DNA of 64,000 bases, from positions 62,001 to 126,000 of the forward strand of contig JANSYI010000006.1 of the NCBI GenBank assembly GCA_024742475.1, written 5' to 3'. Position 1 is the stretch's first letter. The number at the start of each line of letters is the position of its first letter. The notes beneath the pieces are model-generated. The model was not told the DNA's origin. It saw only the letters and a list, made by a program, of their open reading frames with translations, and made no database searches. The DNA is from a bacterium (GTDB taxonomy: Bacteria > Myxococcota_A > Polyangia > Nannocystales > Nannocystaceae). Made by a program: the position numbers and the translations under genes. Positions 1 to 8,622 of this stretch are shown piece by piece.

Positions 1-1108
1 ACTCGACCGGGTCCTCGACGGTGAGGATGTTGAGGTCTGGCCGGTTGATCGCCGAGAGGCTCGAGTACAGCGTGGTCGTCTTGCCCGAACCGGTCGGGCC
101 GGTGACCAAGAAGATGCCGTGCGGGCGGTGAATCGTCTCGCGGATGGTGTGCAGGTGATCCTTGGCCAGGCCGATGACCTCGAGGCTCAGCGCCATCGCG
201 CTCTTGTCGAGCAGACGAATCGTGACCCGCTCACCGTTGGAGGTGGGCGCGGTCGCGACGCGCATGTCGACCTCCTTGCCCGCGATCTTTCGCCGAATCC
301 GGCCGTCTTGCGGCAGCCGCTTCTCGGCGATGTTCAACCCCGCCATGATCTTCACCCGGGCGATGATCGAGGGCAGGTGCGCCTTGGGAGCGCGACGGAC
401 CTCGTGCAAGACACCATCGACCCGGTTGCGCACCACGACCTCTTTGTCGCCCGGCTCGATGTGAATGTCGGAGGCCTTCTCCTTGCTAGCGTTGAAGATG
501 AGGCTGTTGACGAAGCGGATGATCGGCGCGTCCTCGGCCGAGGCGTGCAGGAGGTCCTCGTCCTCCTCGTCGAACGCCTCTTCCTTCTTCTCGAGGTCGA
601 CGTCCTTGGCGCGCTTGGAGTAGACGTCGTTGATCAGCGCGCCGACCTCGGCGGCGGGCATCAGCGTCACCTCGATCTCGGCGTCGTAGACCCGCGCGAG
701 GTCGTCGAGGTCGAGCAGCTTGTGGGGATCGGCCGCGAGCACGTGCAGGACGGCCATTTCCTTGTCGTGCTTGATCGGGATGAGCATGTTGTCGCGCGCG
801 TAGCCGATGCTCAGCGACTCGACGAGCTCGTCCTCGACGTCGTCGTGTTTCATCTTCTCGACACACGGCATGCCGAACTGCCGCGCCAGCGCCTGGCAGA
901 CCTGCCACCCCGAGGCGTGCTTGAGTCGCACCAGCGTCTCTCCGACCCGCTCGTCTTCGAGGTGCTGCGCCGAGAGGGCCTCGGCGAGCTGCTCGGGCGT
1001 GACGAACCCGGCCTCGACGAGGATCTCTCCCACTGGACGCGGATCCGGGCGTAGGGATCCGGGGGGCAGCAGAGGCGGGACGATTTGCTGGGCGACTTCG
1101 GTGGCCAT
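1..1108 (-). CDS. gspE: Type II secretion ATPase GspE (partial, 3' end outside window)
   Basis: Cytoplasmic ATPase that drives the type II secretion pseudopilus. About 369 N-terminal residues are present. Residues ~20-150 form the T2SSE N-terminal domain, followed by the start of the hexameric ATPase core. A Walker A motif GPTGSGKTTTLYSS lies near residue 340, and the frame leaves the window just after the VEDPV segment, so Walker B and the tetracysteine region cannot be judged. The ATG at 1108 is chosen because AGGAG sits 6 bases upstream, overlapping the gspD stop codon; this fits translational coupling. It is the last visible gene of a gspC-gspD-gspE run. PilB-type ATPases are related, but the secretin and GspC neighbours favour GspE. 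Confidence 0.93.
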   Translation of the reverse strand, partial: MATEVAQQIVPPLLPPGSLRPDPRPVGEILVEAGFVTPEQLAEALSAQHLEDERVGETLVRLKHASGWQVCQALARQFGMPCVEKMKHDDVEDELVESLSIGYARDNMLIPIKHDKEMAVLHVLAADPHKLLDLDDLARVYDAEIEVTLMPAAEVGALINDVYSKRAKDVDLEKKEEAFDEEDEDLLHASAEDAPIIRFVNSLIFNASKEKASDIHIEPGDKEVVVRNRVDGVLHEVRRAPKAHLPSIIARVKIMAGLNIAEKRLPQDGRIRRKIAGKEVDMRVATAPTSNGERVTIRLLDKSAMALSLEVIGLAKDHLHTIRETIHRPHGIFLVTGPTGSGKTTTLYSSLSAINRPDLNILTVEDPVE

Positions 1109-1118
1109 CGCGGTGCTC

Positions 1119-3665
1119 CTACTTGGGGTTGGTCCCCTTGTTCTTGCGGCGCTTCTTGCCCTTCTTGGCGTTGCCGGCCGCGCCGGTGCTCTTGCGAGTG
1201 CCCGTGCTGGTGCTCGAGCTCGGGTTGAGCTTGACCGGCGAGGCTCCCGAATCGCTGGGCTCGGGCGCCTCCTCGGCGAAGCTCGGCGAAAGACCGAGCT
1301 CGCCGGTGATCTCGGTCTGCTGGAGCTCCATCTCCGCCTGCTGGCGGAACACGTCTTCTTCGGACATGCGGATGGCCTCCGCGTTGACGGCGGAGAGCAG
1401 ACCGGACTTCTTGCGGTAGTTGATGTTGATGTCGAGGTCGCGGCGCTTGAAGGCGGTGTTGCGCTCGAGGAACTCGAGACGCTCCTTCATGCGGCGCTCG
1501 TGAATGCGACGCACGTCGTCGGGCGTCTCGAGGATGTGCGGGACCAGGATCATCATGAGGTTGACCTTGGTGCGCTCGCGTCGCTTGGACTTGAACAACC
1601 AGCCGAGAAGCGGAATCTGGCCTAGCCCCGGCACCTGCGAGGTGCTCATGCGCTCGACCTCTTGCATGAGGCCGCCGAGCACGACGGGTTGGTCGTCACG
1701 CGCGACCACCTGCTCGAGCTTGAGCCGTCGCTTGGTGGTCGTGACACCGAGCGTCTCGCTGATGCTCTCGATGTCGTTGTTCTCCATCTCGATGTCGAGC
1801 GTCAGCTGGTCCCCGTCGTTGACGTGGGGCGTGACCTTGACGTTGAGCGTGACGTCTTGGCGCTGCACCGACTGCAGCGGAACGAGACCGCCACCACCCT
1901 GTGCGCCGCCGCCGAACGACAGCGCTCCGGGAGTGGGAACGTTGCGGCCGACCTCAATCGAGGCTTCGTGGTTGTCCGCGGTGTACAGGTGCGGCTCGGC
2001 GACGAAGTTCACGTCGTTGAGCTCGTGCAGCGCCTGAATGACGACGCCGAACGCCGGGATGTCCTGCGAGGTGCCGAGCAGCGCCGAGCTGTTGGGCACC
2101 TGCGGGCCGATGACGCCCGCGGCAAGACCCGAGAGCACGCTGGGGTTGAGCACGATGGTGCTCTGCTCGGGCGTCGGGGTGCTCGAGACGAAGCCAAGGC
2201 CTTCGCCGCCGGGGGCGTCGATGGGGCTACCGAAGTGGCCGCCCGCGCCGCCCGAGAGCACGTTCCCCGTGGTGAGCTCGAGCAGGTACACCTCGATGTA
2301 GACCTGCTTGCGGGGCCGGTCGAGTTCCTCGATGACGCTGAGCAGCGCCTTGAAGTCCGAGGTGGACGCGAGGATGACCAACGATCGGGTGGCCGGGTCG
2401 GCGGTCACCTTGATCTCGCCCGAGAACAGCTCGGCTGCGCCCGCGGCGTTGTTGCCGTTGGTGTTGGCGCCGCCGCTGCGGTTGTTGCCGCGGCGGTTGT
2501 TCTGGTTGGCGGTCGCCTTGGCGCCGGTGCCCAGCTGGGTGAGCACGTTGGCGACCTCTTCGGGGTCGGCGTTCTTGAGCTTGTAGACGTGAATCCGCCC
2601 GCCCCCGCCCGCCAAGGGCACGTCGAGCCGCTCGATGAGGCGGCGGATGACCTGGTAGTCGTCCTCGGGTGCGACGACGATGAGCGTCCCGGTGCGGTCG
2701 TCGACCACGACGCGCGAGAACGCGGCAGACCCGGCCGCGTCGTTGCCCGCGGCGCCCCGAGCCCCCTTCTTGCCCGAGTCCTTCTCGCCGAAGATCTCGC
2801 GGATGGTCTCGGCGGTCTCTTCGGGGTCCGCAGCCTGAAGCTGAAAGAAGAAGATCTTCTCGGCGTCGGTCTTCTCGGGATCGTCGATCTCGCGGATGAT
2901 CCGCATCAGCCGCTTCACCGAGCTTCCGGTGTCGGTGAGGATGATGAGGTCGCCCGCGGTCTCGACCGCGCCGGCCTTGGTCTTGAGCTTGTTGAGGACG
3001 CCGGTGATCTCGGCGACGTCGGCGCCCTTGGGCCGGATGAGCTGCGTGACGAAGCGGTCGTTCGCCGGCGCACGTCCTCCGGGACCGTAGACGGGCAGCG
3101 TGCGCGACTCGGCGCCCGTGCTCTCGACGATCTTGAAGTACTTGCCCGAGGGCTCGACGGTCAAACCCATCGTCTGCAGCGCGGCATAGAACGCGGCGTA
3201 CGCCTCCTCGACCGTGACGGGCTCGGGAGAGAGGATGGTGACCTTGCCGCCGCGGACCTTGGGGTCCCAGATGAACTTCTGGCAGCTGATCGACATCATC
3301 CAGTTGACGAGGTCCTTGAGCTCGGCCTCCTCGGGAAGGGTGATGCGGAACTTGGCGCCGCGCGGCTGCTTGCGGCACGAGTTACGGCCCAGCGCGCCAC
3401 CTTCGTCGCCGCTGAGCTCGCCACCGGGGGCCGCGGTCGCGGCGGGTCGGCCGACGGCTGCACCTCCTGCAGGGGCTCCGGGAGGCGCCGCCGTGCCGCG
3501 CGAGGGGCTGGCCGTCGGAGAGGGCCTGGCGCTGGGGCTGGTGCTGGGGCGGGTTGCCGGGGGCGCAGCCGAAGCCGCGGGCGTAATCGGCATACCCAGC
3601 GCCATCGCGGCCGCCAGGCCAACGGAGGCCCGGGCGGCGACGGGGAATGAGCGTCGCAAAGTCAT
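1119..3665 (-). CDS. gspD: Type II secretion outer-membrane secretin GspD
   Basis: Multimeric outer-membrane channel of type II secretion, 848 aa. A signal peptide (residues 1-34, Ala-rich, cleavage near AASAA) is followed by a Pro/Ala/Ser-rich linker. An N0 domain spans ~95-185, and N1, N2 and N3 ring domains span ~195-460; N3 carries an Asn/Gly-rich insertion (RRGNNRSGGANTNG). The secretin beta-barrel region covers ~470-720, with the hallmark VPGLGQIPLLGWLFKS. A charged tail of about 120 residues follows. The ATG overlaps the gspC stop as ATGA, and gspE begins 10 bases after its own stop, so the three are coupled. The long N-terminal low-complexity linker is longer than in enterobacterial GspD. 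Confidence 0.95.
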   Translation of the reverse strand: MTLRRSFPVAARASVGLAAAMALGMPITPAASAAPPATRPSTSPSARPSPTASPSRGTAAPPGAPAGGAAVGRPAATAAPGGELSGDEGGALGRNSCRKQPRGAKFRITLPEEAELKDLVNWMMSISCQKFIWDPKVRGGKVTILSPEPVTVEEAYAAFYAALQTMGLTVEPSGKYFKIVESTGAESRTLPVYGPGGRAPANDRFVTQLIRPKGADVAEITGVLNKLKTKAGAVETAGDLIILTDTGSSVKRLMRIIREIDDPEKTDAEKIFFFQLQAADPEETAETIREIFGEKDSGKKGARGAAGNDAAGSAAFSRVVVDDRTGTLIVVAPEDDYQVIRRLIERLDVPLAGGGGRIHVYKLKNADPEEVANVLTQLGTGAKATANQNNRRGNNRSGGANTNGNNAAGAAELFSGEIKVTADPATRSLVILASTSDFKALLSVIEELDRPRKQVYIEVYLLELTTGNVLSGGAGGHFGSPIDAPGGEGLGFVSSTPTPEQSTIVLNPSVLSGLAAGVIGPQVPNSSALLGTSQDIPAFGVVIQALHELNDVNFVAEPHLYTADNHEASIEVGRNVPTPGALSFGGGAQGGGGLVPLQSVQRQDVTLNVKVTPHVNDGDQLTLDIEMENNDIESISETLGVTTTKRRLKLEQVVARDDQPVVLGGLMQEVERMSTSQVPGLGQIPLLGWLFKSKRRERTKVNLMMILVPHILETPDDVRRIHERRMKERLEFLERNTAFKRRDLDININYRKKSGLLSAVNAEAIRMSEEDVFRQQAEMELQQTEITGELGLSPSFAEEAPEPSDSGASPVKLNPSSSTSTGTRKSTGAAGNAKKGKKRRKNKGTNPK

Positions 3666-4705
3666 TGAATCTGAATCTCCTTGGTAATCGGCTTGCCCTT
3701 GCGCACGAGCGTCACGGAAAGGTTGCTTGCGCGGCGCAGCTTCATCGCCAAGGACATCGCCTTGTCGACCGACCGGATCTCCTCGCCGTTGACCTCGGTC
3801 AGCATGTCGCCGTTCTTCAAGCCGAGCAGTTTGGGCAGGCTGCCGCGGCGGATTCCGTAGAACTTGAAGCCCTGGGTCTCACCGTCTCGCTGTGAGGGGA
3901 CGATGCGGGCTTGTTTGGCCAACATGGCGGGGTTGGCCATCAGCTGCTCGACGAAGGCGCGGTCGACCACGCAGGTGTTCTCGTCGGGGCAGTTGATCGC
4001 CTCGTCCGCGCCATCGATGGCGTACTTGGACTTCTTCTTGGGCTCGTCCTTCTTCTTCGTCGTCGAGGGCGTCGAGGAGGGGCGGGCTGCGACGGGCGCG
4101 TCGTCATCGACCGTCAGGTACTCGAGCTGCGCACCGTTGCGCAGGTGGACCAGGCCGGTGTCGACGCCGACCACGACCACGCCGCTGCGCACGGCGGCAC
4201 CGCGGCGGTACGCTCCGGTGATCTGCGCATCGGCGTCGTAGATGGTCGCCAGCGAAAAGTCCGGATCGGTGGACTCCATCGTCGCGAGCAGCTGCAGCGC
4301 GAGGCTCGATTTCACCTCTCCGGGCTGAATGCCGTCGGGGCGCCCCAGGTCGACGGGCGCGGCGTCGGCGGCCGGCGCCTCGACGGCCGGCACGCAGGAG
4401 GGGCAGAAGATGTTGTGCTTCTGCACGTCCTCGGCGGTCCGACGCTTGGCCGAGGCCAGCGTGGACGCGCTGTTGAACGCGCTCGACGACGAGGAGGGCA
4501 GTCGCTTGCGCTTCGACGCGCCCTCGTCCTCTTCGTCCTCATCGCCCTCACCGTCGGTGTCGCCCTCTTCGGCGCCCGCGGCGGACGTGTCGAGGGCGTA
4601 GACCGTGCCCAGCTGGGTCACCACGGCGCTCGCGGCCAGCCCAGCGATGACGGCGAGACCGATCCCCTGCACGACCCAAAAGTACTTCTTGAACAAGGCT
4701 TCCAT
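3662..4705 (-). CDS. gspC: Type II secretion inner-membrane protein GspC
   Basis: Bitopic inner-membrane protein that links the secretion platform to the secretin, 347 aa. One membrane segment lies at residues ~10-33. An Asp/Glu-rich linker follows (~45-65), then an HR (homology region) domain at ~125-200. Residues ~265-345 form a PDZ domain (LPKLLGLKNGDMLTEVNGEE). Two Cys (IFCPSC) lie between the membrane segment and the HR domain. The start at 4705 is supported by a strong GGAGGT 9 bases upstream. It lies 24 bases after the NtrC-type regulator stop and overlaps gspD by four bases, so the regulator and gsp genes may share a transcript. Confidence 0.9.
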   Translation of the reverse strand: MEALFKKYFWVVQGIGLAVIAGLAASAVVTQLGTVYALDTSAAGAEEGDTDGEGDEDEEDEGASKRKRLPSSSSSAFNSASTLASAKRRTAEDVQKHNIFCPSCVPAVEAPAADAAPVDLGRPDGIQPGEVKSSLALQLLATMESTDPDFSLATIYDADAQITGAYRRGAAVRSGVVVVGVDTGLVHLRNGAQLEYLTVDDDAPVAARPSSTPSTTKKKDEPKKKSKYAIDGADEAINCPDENTCVVDRAFVEQLMANPAMLAKQARIVPSQRDGETQGFKFYGIRRGSLPKLLGLKNGDMLTEVNGEEIRSVDKAMSLAMKLRRASNLSVTLVRKGKPITKEIQIQ

Positions 4706-4729
4706 TGTCGAAGGACCTCCGTGTGCGCC

Positions 4730-6178
4730 TTAGTGCAGGACCCCGTCGGCGTCGCCGTCGGCCTTGGTCTCCGCCGTGGCGGCCGGCGGCGTGGTCCCGG
4801 TCGCCCGATGCGGGTCGGCGACGAAGCCCGACTCGAGCTTGCGGTAGATCGTGCGCGTGGCGATGCCGAGCAGGTCGGCCGCGAGCCGCTTGTCGCCGCG
4901 GGTGAACTTGAGCGTCTCGCTGATCATGCGGCGCTCGACCTCGGCGATCGGGCTGCCGACCGAGAAGGTGATCTGGCGTCCTTGCCCTGCGCCGGGGTCG
5001 CGAAGCTCGGGCGGGAGGTCGGTGACTTGGACCGCTTCACCGCGGCACAGGACGACGGCGCGCTCGACCGCGTTCTCGAGCTCGCGCACGTTGCCGGGCC
5101 ACGCGTAGTTGCCCATGGCATGCAGCGCATCCTCGGCGAAACCGTGGGCGGACTTTTGATGTTTGGCGGCGTACATCCGCAAGAAGTGGTCGGCGAGCAG
5201 AGGAATGTCTTCGGCGCGATCGCGCAGTGGAGGGATTCGAATCGGGATGACGTTGATACGATAGAAGAGATCCTCGCGGAAGCTGCCTCGCTTCACTTCC
5301 TCCGAGAGGTCTCGGTTGGTTGCGCACACCAGCCGGAAGTCGACCTTGGCCCGCTGACCGCCCACAGGCTCGATCTCCCCCTCCTGCAGGGCGCGCAGGA
5401 GCTTGACCTGGACGGTGGGAGAAATCTCAGCGATCTCGTCGAGGAACAAGGTGCCATCGGAGGCCTCCTTGAAGCGCCCATCGCGGCTGCGGACCGCACC
5501 CGTGAACGCGCCCTTTTCGTGGCCGAACAGCTCGGACTCCAAGATGGTCTCGGGGAGCGCGGCGCAGTTGACCGGGACGAAGGCGTTGGACGACCGCGGG
5601 CTGTGGGCGTGGATGTGCCGTGCGAGCAGCTCCTTGCCGGTGCCGCTCTCGCCGAGCAGCAGCACGGTCGCCGAGGAGTTCGCCGCCTGCTCGGCCATTT
5701 CGAGCGTCGCGCGCAGCACCTGGGAGTGCCCCACGATCTCGCGGCTGCGCTTGTCCTCGAGCTGCGCCCGCAGCTCGCGGTTCTCGGCCATCAGCCCGAC
5801 CTTGTCGAACGCCTTGCGGACCGTCGCGACCACGGTGGCTCGCTTGAGGGGCTTGGAGATGAAGTCGTAGGCGCCGCGCTTCATCGCCTCGACGGCGACC
5901 TCGACCGTCCCGTAGGCGGTCATGAGGATGACCTCGACCTCGGGGGTGACGGCCTTGACGGCCTTGAGCAGGTCGTCGCCGCCCATCGTGGGCATGCGAA
6001 GGTCGGTGATCATCACGTGGATCGGCCGGGTGCGCACCACGTCCAGCGCCTCGCGTCCGTTCTTGGCGGTGACGACGTGCAGCCCCTCCTTGGCCAGGAC
6101 CTTGCCGAGGGCCTCGAGGATGCTTGCCTCGTCGTCGACGACGAGCACGGTGGGGTCGGGAGGAAGGCGCGTGGACAT
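4730..6178 (-). CDS. NtrC-family sigma-54 response regulator
   Basis: Two-component transcriptional activator, 482 aa from the ATG at 6178, which has GGAG about 9 bases upstream. A longer frame upstream lacks family similarity. Receiver domain ~10-125: acid pair D15/D16, phospho-acceptor D59 in ITDLRMP, and the switch region TAYGTVEVA. AAA+ domain ~150-385: Walker A GESGTGKE, an intact GAFTGA sigma-54 contact loop, and Walker B GTLFLDEIAEI. A Fis-type helix-turn-helix lies at ~440-462 (RLAADLLGIATRTIYRKLE). No sensor kinase gene adjoins it. Its position directly upstream of gspC suggests, but does not prove, a role in type II secretion control; its target promoter is unknown. Confidence 0.93.
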   Translation of the reverse strand: MSTRLPPDPTVLVVDDEASILEALGKVLAKEGLHVVTAKNGREALDVVRTRPIHVMITDLRMPTMGGDDLLKAVKAVTPEVEVILMTAYGTVEVAVEAMKRGAYDFISKPLKRATVVATVRKAFDKVGLMAENRELRAQLEDKRSREIVGHSQVLRATLEMAEQAANSSATVLLLGESGTGKELLARHIHAHSPRSSNAFVPVNCAALPETILESELFGHEKGAFTGAVRSRDGRFKEASDGTLFLDEIAEISPTVQVKLLRALQEGEIEPVGGQRAKVDFRLVCATNRDLSEEVKRGSFREDLFYRINVIPIRIPPLRDRAEDIPLLADHFLRMYAAKHQKSAHGFAEDALHAMGNYAWPGNVRELENAVERAVVLCRGEAVQVTDLPPELRDPGAGQGRQITFSVGSPIAEVERRMISETLKFTRGDKRLAADLLGIATRTIYRKLESGFVADPHRATGTTPPAATAETKADGDADGVLH

Positions 6179-6420
6179 CTGGACAACTCCGGGCGGCGGC
6201 GACGAGGAACAAAGCAACATTCGAGCCTCGGCTTTGGCGCTTGATTTCAGCAACTTGAACACCACAAGAGGGCGCCAACCCGTCGCTTTGTCACCGCGTC
6301 GGCCCGCGCCTGACATTCTGTCACGCGGGCTGAGCGCGTGCAGGATCGCGGGGTCGACGCCGCTCGTCAAAGGGACGGACGGGTTCGCGTCCCGACTGCG
6401 CGGTTGTTAGAACCCGGCCG

Positions 6421-7512
6421 ATGCGTCGCCTCGGCACGGCCGTGCTCTCCACCCTACTCCTGTGCGCCTGCGGGCGCGGAGACTCGGGCGCCTCCGCAGG
6501 CGGCGAGGCAGCGCCCGCCAAGGCGACCGCGAAGATCGACGCGACCTGCCAAGAGCCCGCCCCCGAGGTCCGCGAAGCGCTCGAGACCGCCGCCGTCGAG
6601 ACCTTCGAGCGGCTGCGCGCGGGTCAGCTCGACGCGCTTTGGAGCTCGATTCACCCGCAGGCCCGGCAAGAAGGGCAACGAGAGGCCTTCACGAGCGCGC
6701 TCGCGTCGATGCAGCGACGGCTGGGGTCGGGCGCAGACGCACCGAGCGTGACGAGCGTGCACTTCGTGGACATCTCCGGTGGGGCCTCGGCCCTCGCCCG
6801 GGTCCGGTGTGAAGGCGACGAGGGCGAGGGGCTCACCCTGATCACCAACGCCGGTGACGAAGACGTGGCCGTCGTCGTGCTGCGCTCGGCCGGCACTCCC
6901 TTCTCCTACGCCACCACGGTTCAGCTGCGGCGTCACGGCAAGACGTGGAAGGTCTTGGGCGTGCACGTTGGTCTCGACACGTATCGAGGCCGCGACGCCG
7001 CCGACTACGAGCGACTCGCCGACGCCTACGTCAAGCAGCAGCGCACCGTCGAGGCATACCTCGTACTGACCCTCGCCGAGCAGCTCGCCAACCGCGGCGG
7101 CTCGCTCAAGCTCGACCGCGCGCTGTCGGTCGCCGACAAGCTGCGCGCCGTGGCAGACAGCCGCGAGTACCAGCAACAGCTCGGCGTGTGGGACGTCGGC
7201 GGGCGCGACTACGACATCGAGGGCTTCTCGGTCACCGCGACGCAGAGCGATCTGTCTGCCGTCGTGCGCTACGTGACCCCGACCGGCCTCATCCAAGAGG
7301 CCCTCGACCAGGAAGCCGACGCCTTGCTCGCCCACCTGCAGATGCAGCACCCCGAGATCGGCAAGCGCTTCGACGCCGTGGTGTTCGAGGCCTACGACTC
7401 CACCGCCGCAGCGGCGAAGCCGGGCTCCGAGGTGCAAGCCTTTCGCACGCCCCGCGTCTTTCCCGAGCAAGTCGCCGAACCCGTCCCGGGCAAGACCAGC
7501 CGGCCCGGCTAG
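6421..7512 (+). CDS. Predicted lipoprotein of unknown function
   Basis: Exported lipoprotein, 363 aa. The N-terminus MRRLGTAVLSTLLLCACG is a lipoprotein signal with the lipobox LLCAC. The next ~150 residues contain a segment (TFERLRAGQLDALWSSIHP) followed by a beta-rich stretch. This resembles NTF2-like/DUF4878-type lipoproteins that sense or store ligands, but I cannot assign a family firmly. The C-terminal half is helical. It is divergent from the NtrC-type gene across 242 bases and convergent with the ADYC lipoprotein, sharing four bases at the stop codons. Function unknown. Confidence 0.75.
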   Translation: MRRLGTAVLSTLLLCACGRGDSGASAGGEAAPAKATAKIDATCQEPAPEVREALETAAVETFERLRAGQLDALWSSIHPQARQEGQREAFTSALASMQRRLGSGADAPSVTSVHFVDISGGASALARVRCEGDEGEGLTLITNAGDEDVAVVVLRSAGTPFSYATTVQLRRHGKTWKVLGVHVGLDTYRGRDAADYERLADAYVKQQRTVEAYLVLTLAEQLANRGGSLKLDRALSVADKLRAVADSREYQQQLGVWDVGGRDYDIEGFSVTATQSDLSAVVRYVTPTGLIQEALDQEADALLAHLQMQHPEIGKRFDAVVFEAYDSTAAAAKPGSEVQAFRTPRVFPEQVAEPVPGKTSRPG

Positions 7513-8489
7513 GGGAGAATCGAGGTCCAGACGCTGCTCCCGTCGTGGCCGCCGAACTCGTCAGGGCACAGAGGCAGGCTGCACGAGGGTTGGGTGCCGG
7601 GCACCCGGGGGCGGTTGAAACACGACGCGCCGGCTTCGGTCCACTCGGCCTCGACCTTCTGTCCCATCCTCGACGGGTCGTATTGGACGTGGCCGGCGTA
7701 GTCGGTCCAGTCGACGGCGGTGCCCAGGACGGTGTGGGGGTGACCGTCGCCGCAGTAGTCGGCGGTCACCATGCGCAGCGTCGCGGCACGCTCCTCTGCC
7801 GAGGTCTGGGTGTAGGGCGAGCCCGGGTCGTAGCCGAGCAGCTTCATCTTGGCGAGCGCATGCCCCCGGCAGGCGAGCGTCGCGACGTCGGGTGTGGATT
7901 TGACGGCGCCGGCGCCGGGCATCGACAGGTCGTAGGTCTCGCCATCGAGGAAGACGACGGACGTCTCGTCCACGTCCATGCCCGGGCAGAGGTTCACGCC
8001 GCCGTCGGCCTGATGCGGAAGCGAGAGACCGAACGTCGGCACCGGGTCGCCGTTGTCGGTCCAGTCGGGAACCTCCGCGTAGTTGTAGATGAGCACCTCC
8101 TCGACGCCTTGGCCCGGGACCTTGATGCGCACCGTCCAGCCGACCAACGCGTGCCCCTCGATGTCGCCGCCAGGCGCCACGACCACGAGCCCCCGCTCGT
8201 CGATGTCGACCGGAAAGACGGCGCCCGAGGGGCTCACCGCGTCGGTGAACGAGGGCATGTTCGGGTCCGCGGCGGACCCGTACGCGACCGCAGGGACGGG
8301 GTAGGCACCCACGAGCGGAGAGTTGCGAAAGTCGCATGTGGGGCAGCCCCACCCCCCACCGACGTAGAAGACCGTTCCCTTGCGCGCCGTCGCGGTCATG
8401 CCCGCGGGCGACTCGGCCGGACCGCCACAGCCTCCAATCGAACCCAGAGCCAATAGGACGTAGGAAAACAGCGTTCGGATGCGCATCAT
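7509..8489 (-). CDS. ADYC-domain lipoprotein
   Basis: Exported lipid-anchored protein, 326 aa. The start at 8489 (ATGATG) gives a normal lipoprotein signal with Cys21 in GSIGGC. The body is Cys-rich (WGCPTCDF near the N-terminus) and ends with the segment MVTADYCGDGHPHT, the signature of the ADYC domain found in myxobacterial secreted proteins of unknown role. An upstream frame extension exists but would bury the signal peptide. No Shine-Dalgarno is visible. Instead a sigma-54-like promoter ends 15 bases before the start, which implies a nearly leaderless transcript. The sigma-54 activator gene just upstream on the same strand is the obvious candidate regulator (inference). Confidence 0.8.
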   Translation of the reverse strand: MMRIRTLFSYVLLALGSIGGCGGPAESPAGMTATARKGTVFYVGGGWGCPTCDFRNSPLVGAYPVPAVAYGSAADPNMPSFTDAVSPSGAVFPVDIDERGLVVVAPGGDIEGHALVGWTVRIKVPGQGVEEVLIYNYAEVPDWTDNGDPVPTFGLSLPHQADGGVNLCPGMDVDETSVVFLDGETYDLSMPGAGAVKSTPDVATLACRGHALAKMKLLGYDPGSPYTQTSAEERAATLRMVTADYCGDGHPHTVLGTAVDWTDYAGHVQYDPSRMGQKVEAEWTEAGASCFNRPRVPGTQPSCSLPLCPDEFGGHDGSSVWTSILP

Positions 8490-8502
8490 GCCCAGCGTTG
8501 TT

Positions 8503-8517
8503 ACAGGAACCGTGCCA
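8503..8517 (-). promoter_or_regulatory. Sigma-54-like -24/-12 promoter of the ADYC lipoprotein gene
   Basis: Read on the minus strand, positions 8517 to 8503 give TGGCACG-N4-CTGT. The -24 half is a perfect TGGCACG and the spacing to the -12 half is exact; the usual final GC of the -12 element is GT here. The -12 G lies 15 bases from the start codon, the same distance as in the promoter at 10321-10335. Confidence 0.6.
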
Positions 8518-8589
8518 GAGCGAGACCCACCATGTCTCGATGTCTCAGCCCTCCGCGCACCCCCCTGCCCCATGAGACGCCCCGGCCAC

Positions 8590-8601
8590 GTCCCATGGGA
8601 C
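8590..8601. promoter_or_regulatory. 12-bp perfect palindrome, copy 1 (candidate activator site)
   Basis: GTCCCATGGGAC is perfectly self-complementary. It lies between the end of the FHA activator gene and the sigma-54-like promoter, about 80-90 bases upstream of that promoter. That is a typical position for an enhancer-binding-protein site. An identical copy lies upstream of the activator gene at 10153-10164. Confidence 0.6.
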
Positions 8602-8622
8602 CGTCACGCCCGCCGGACCGAC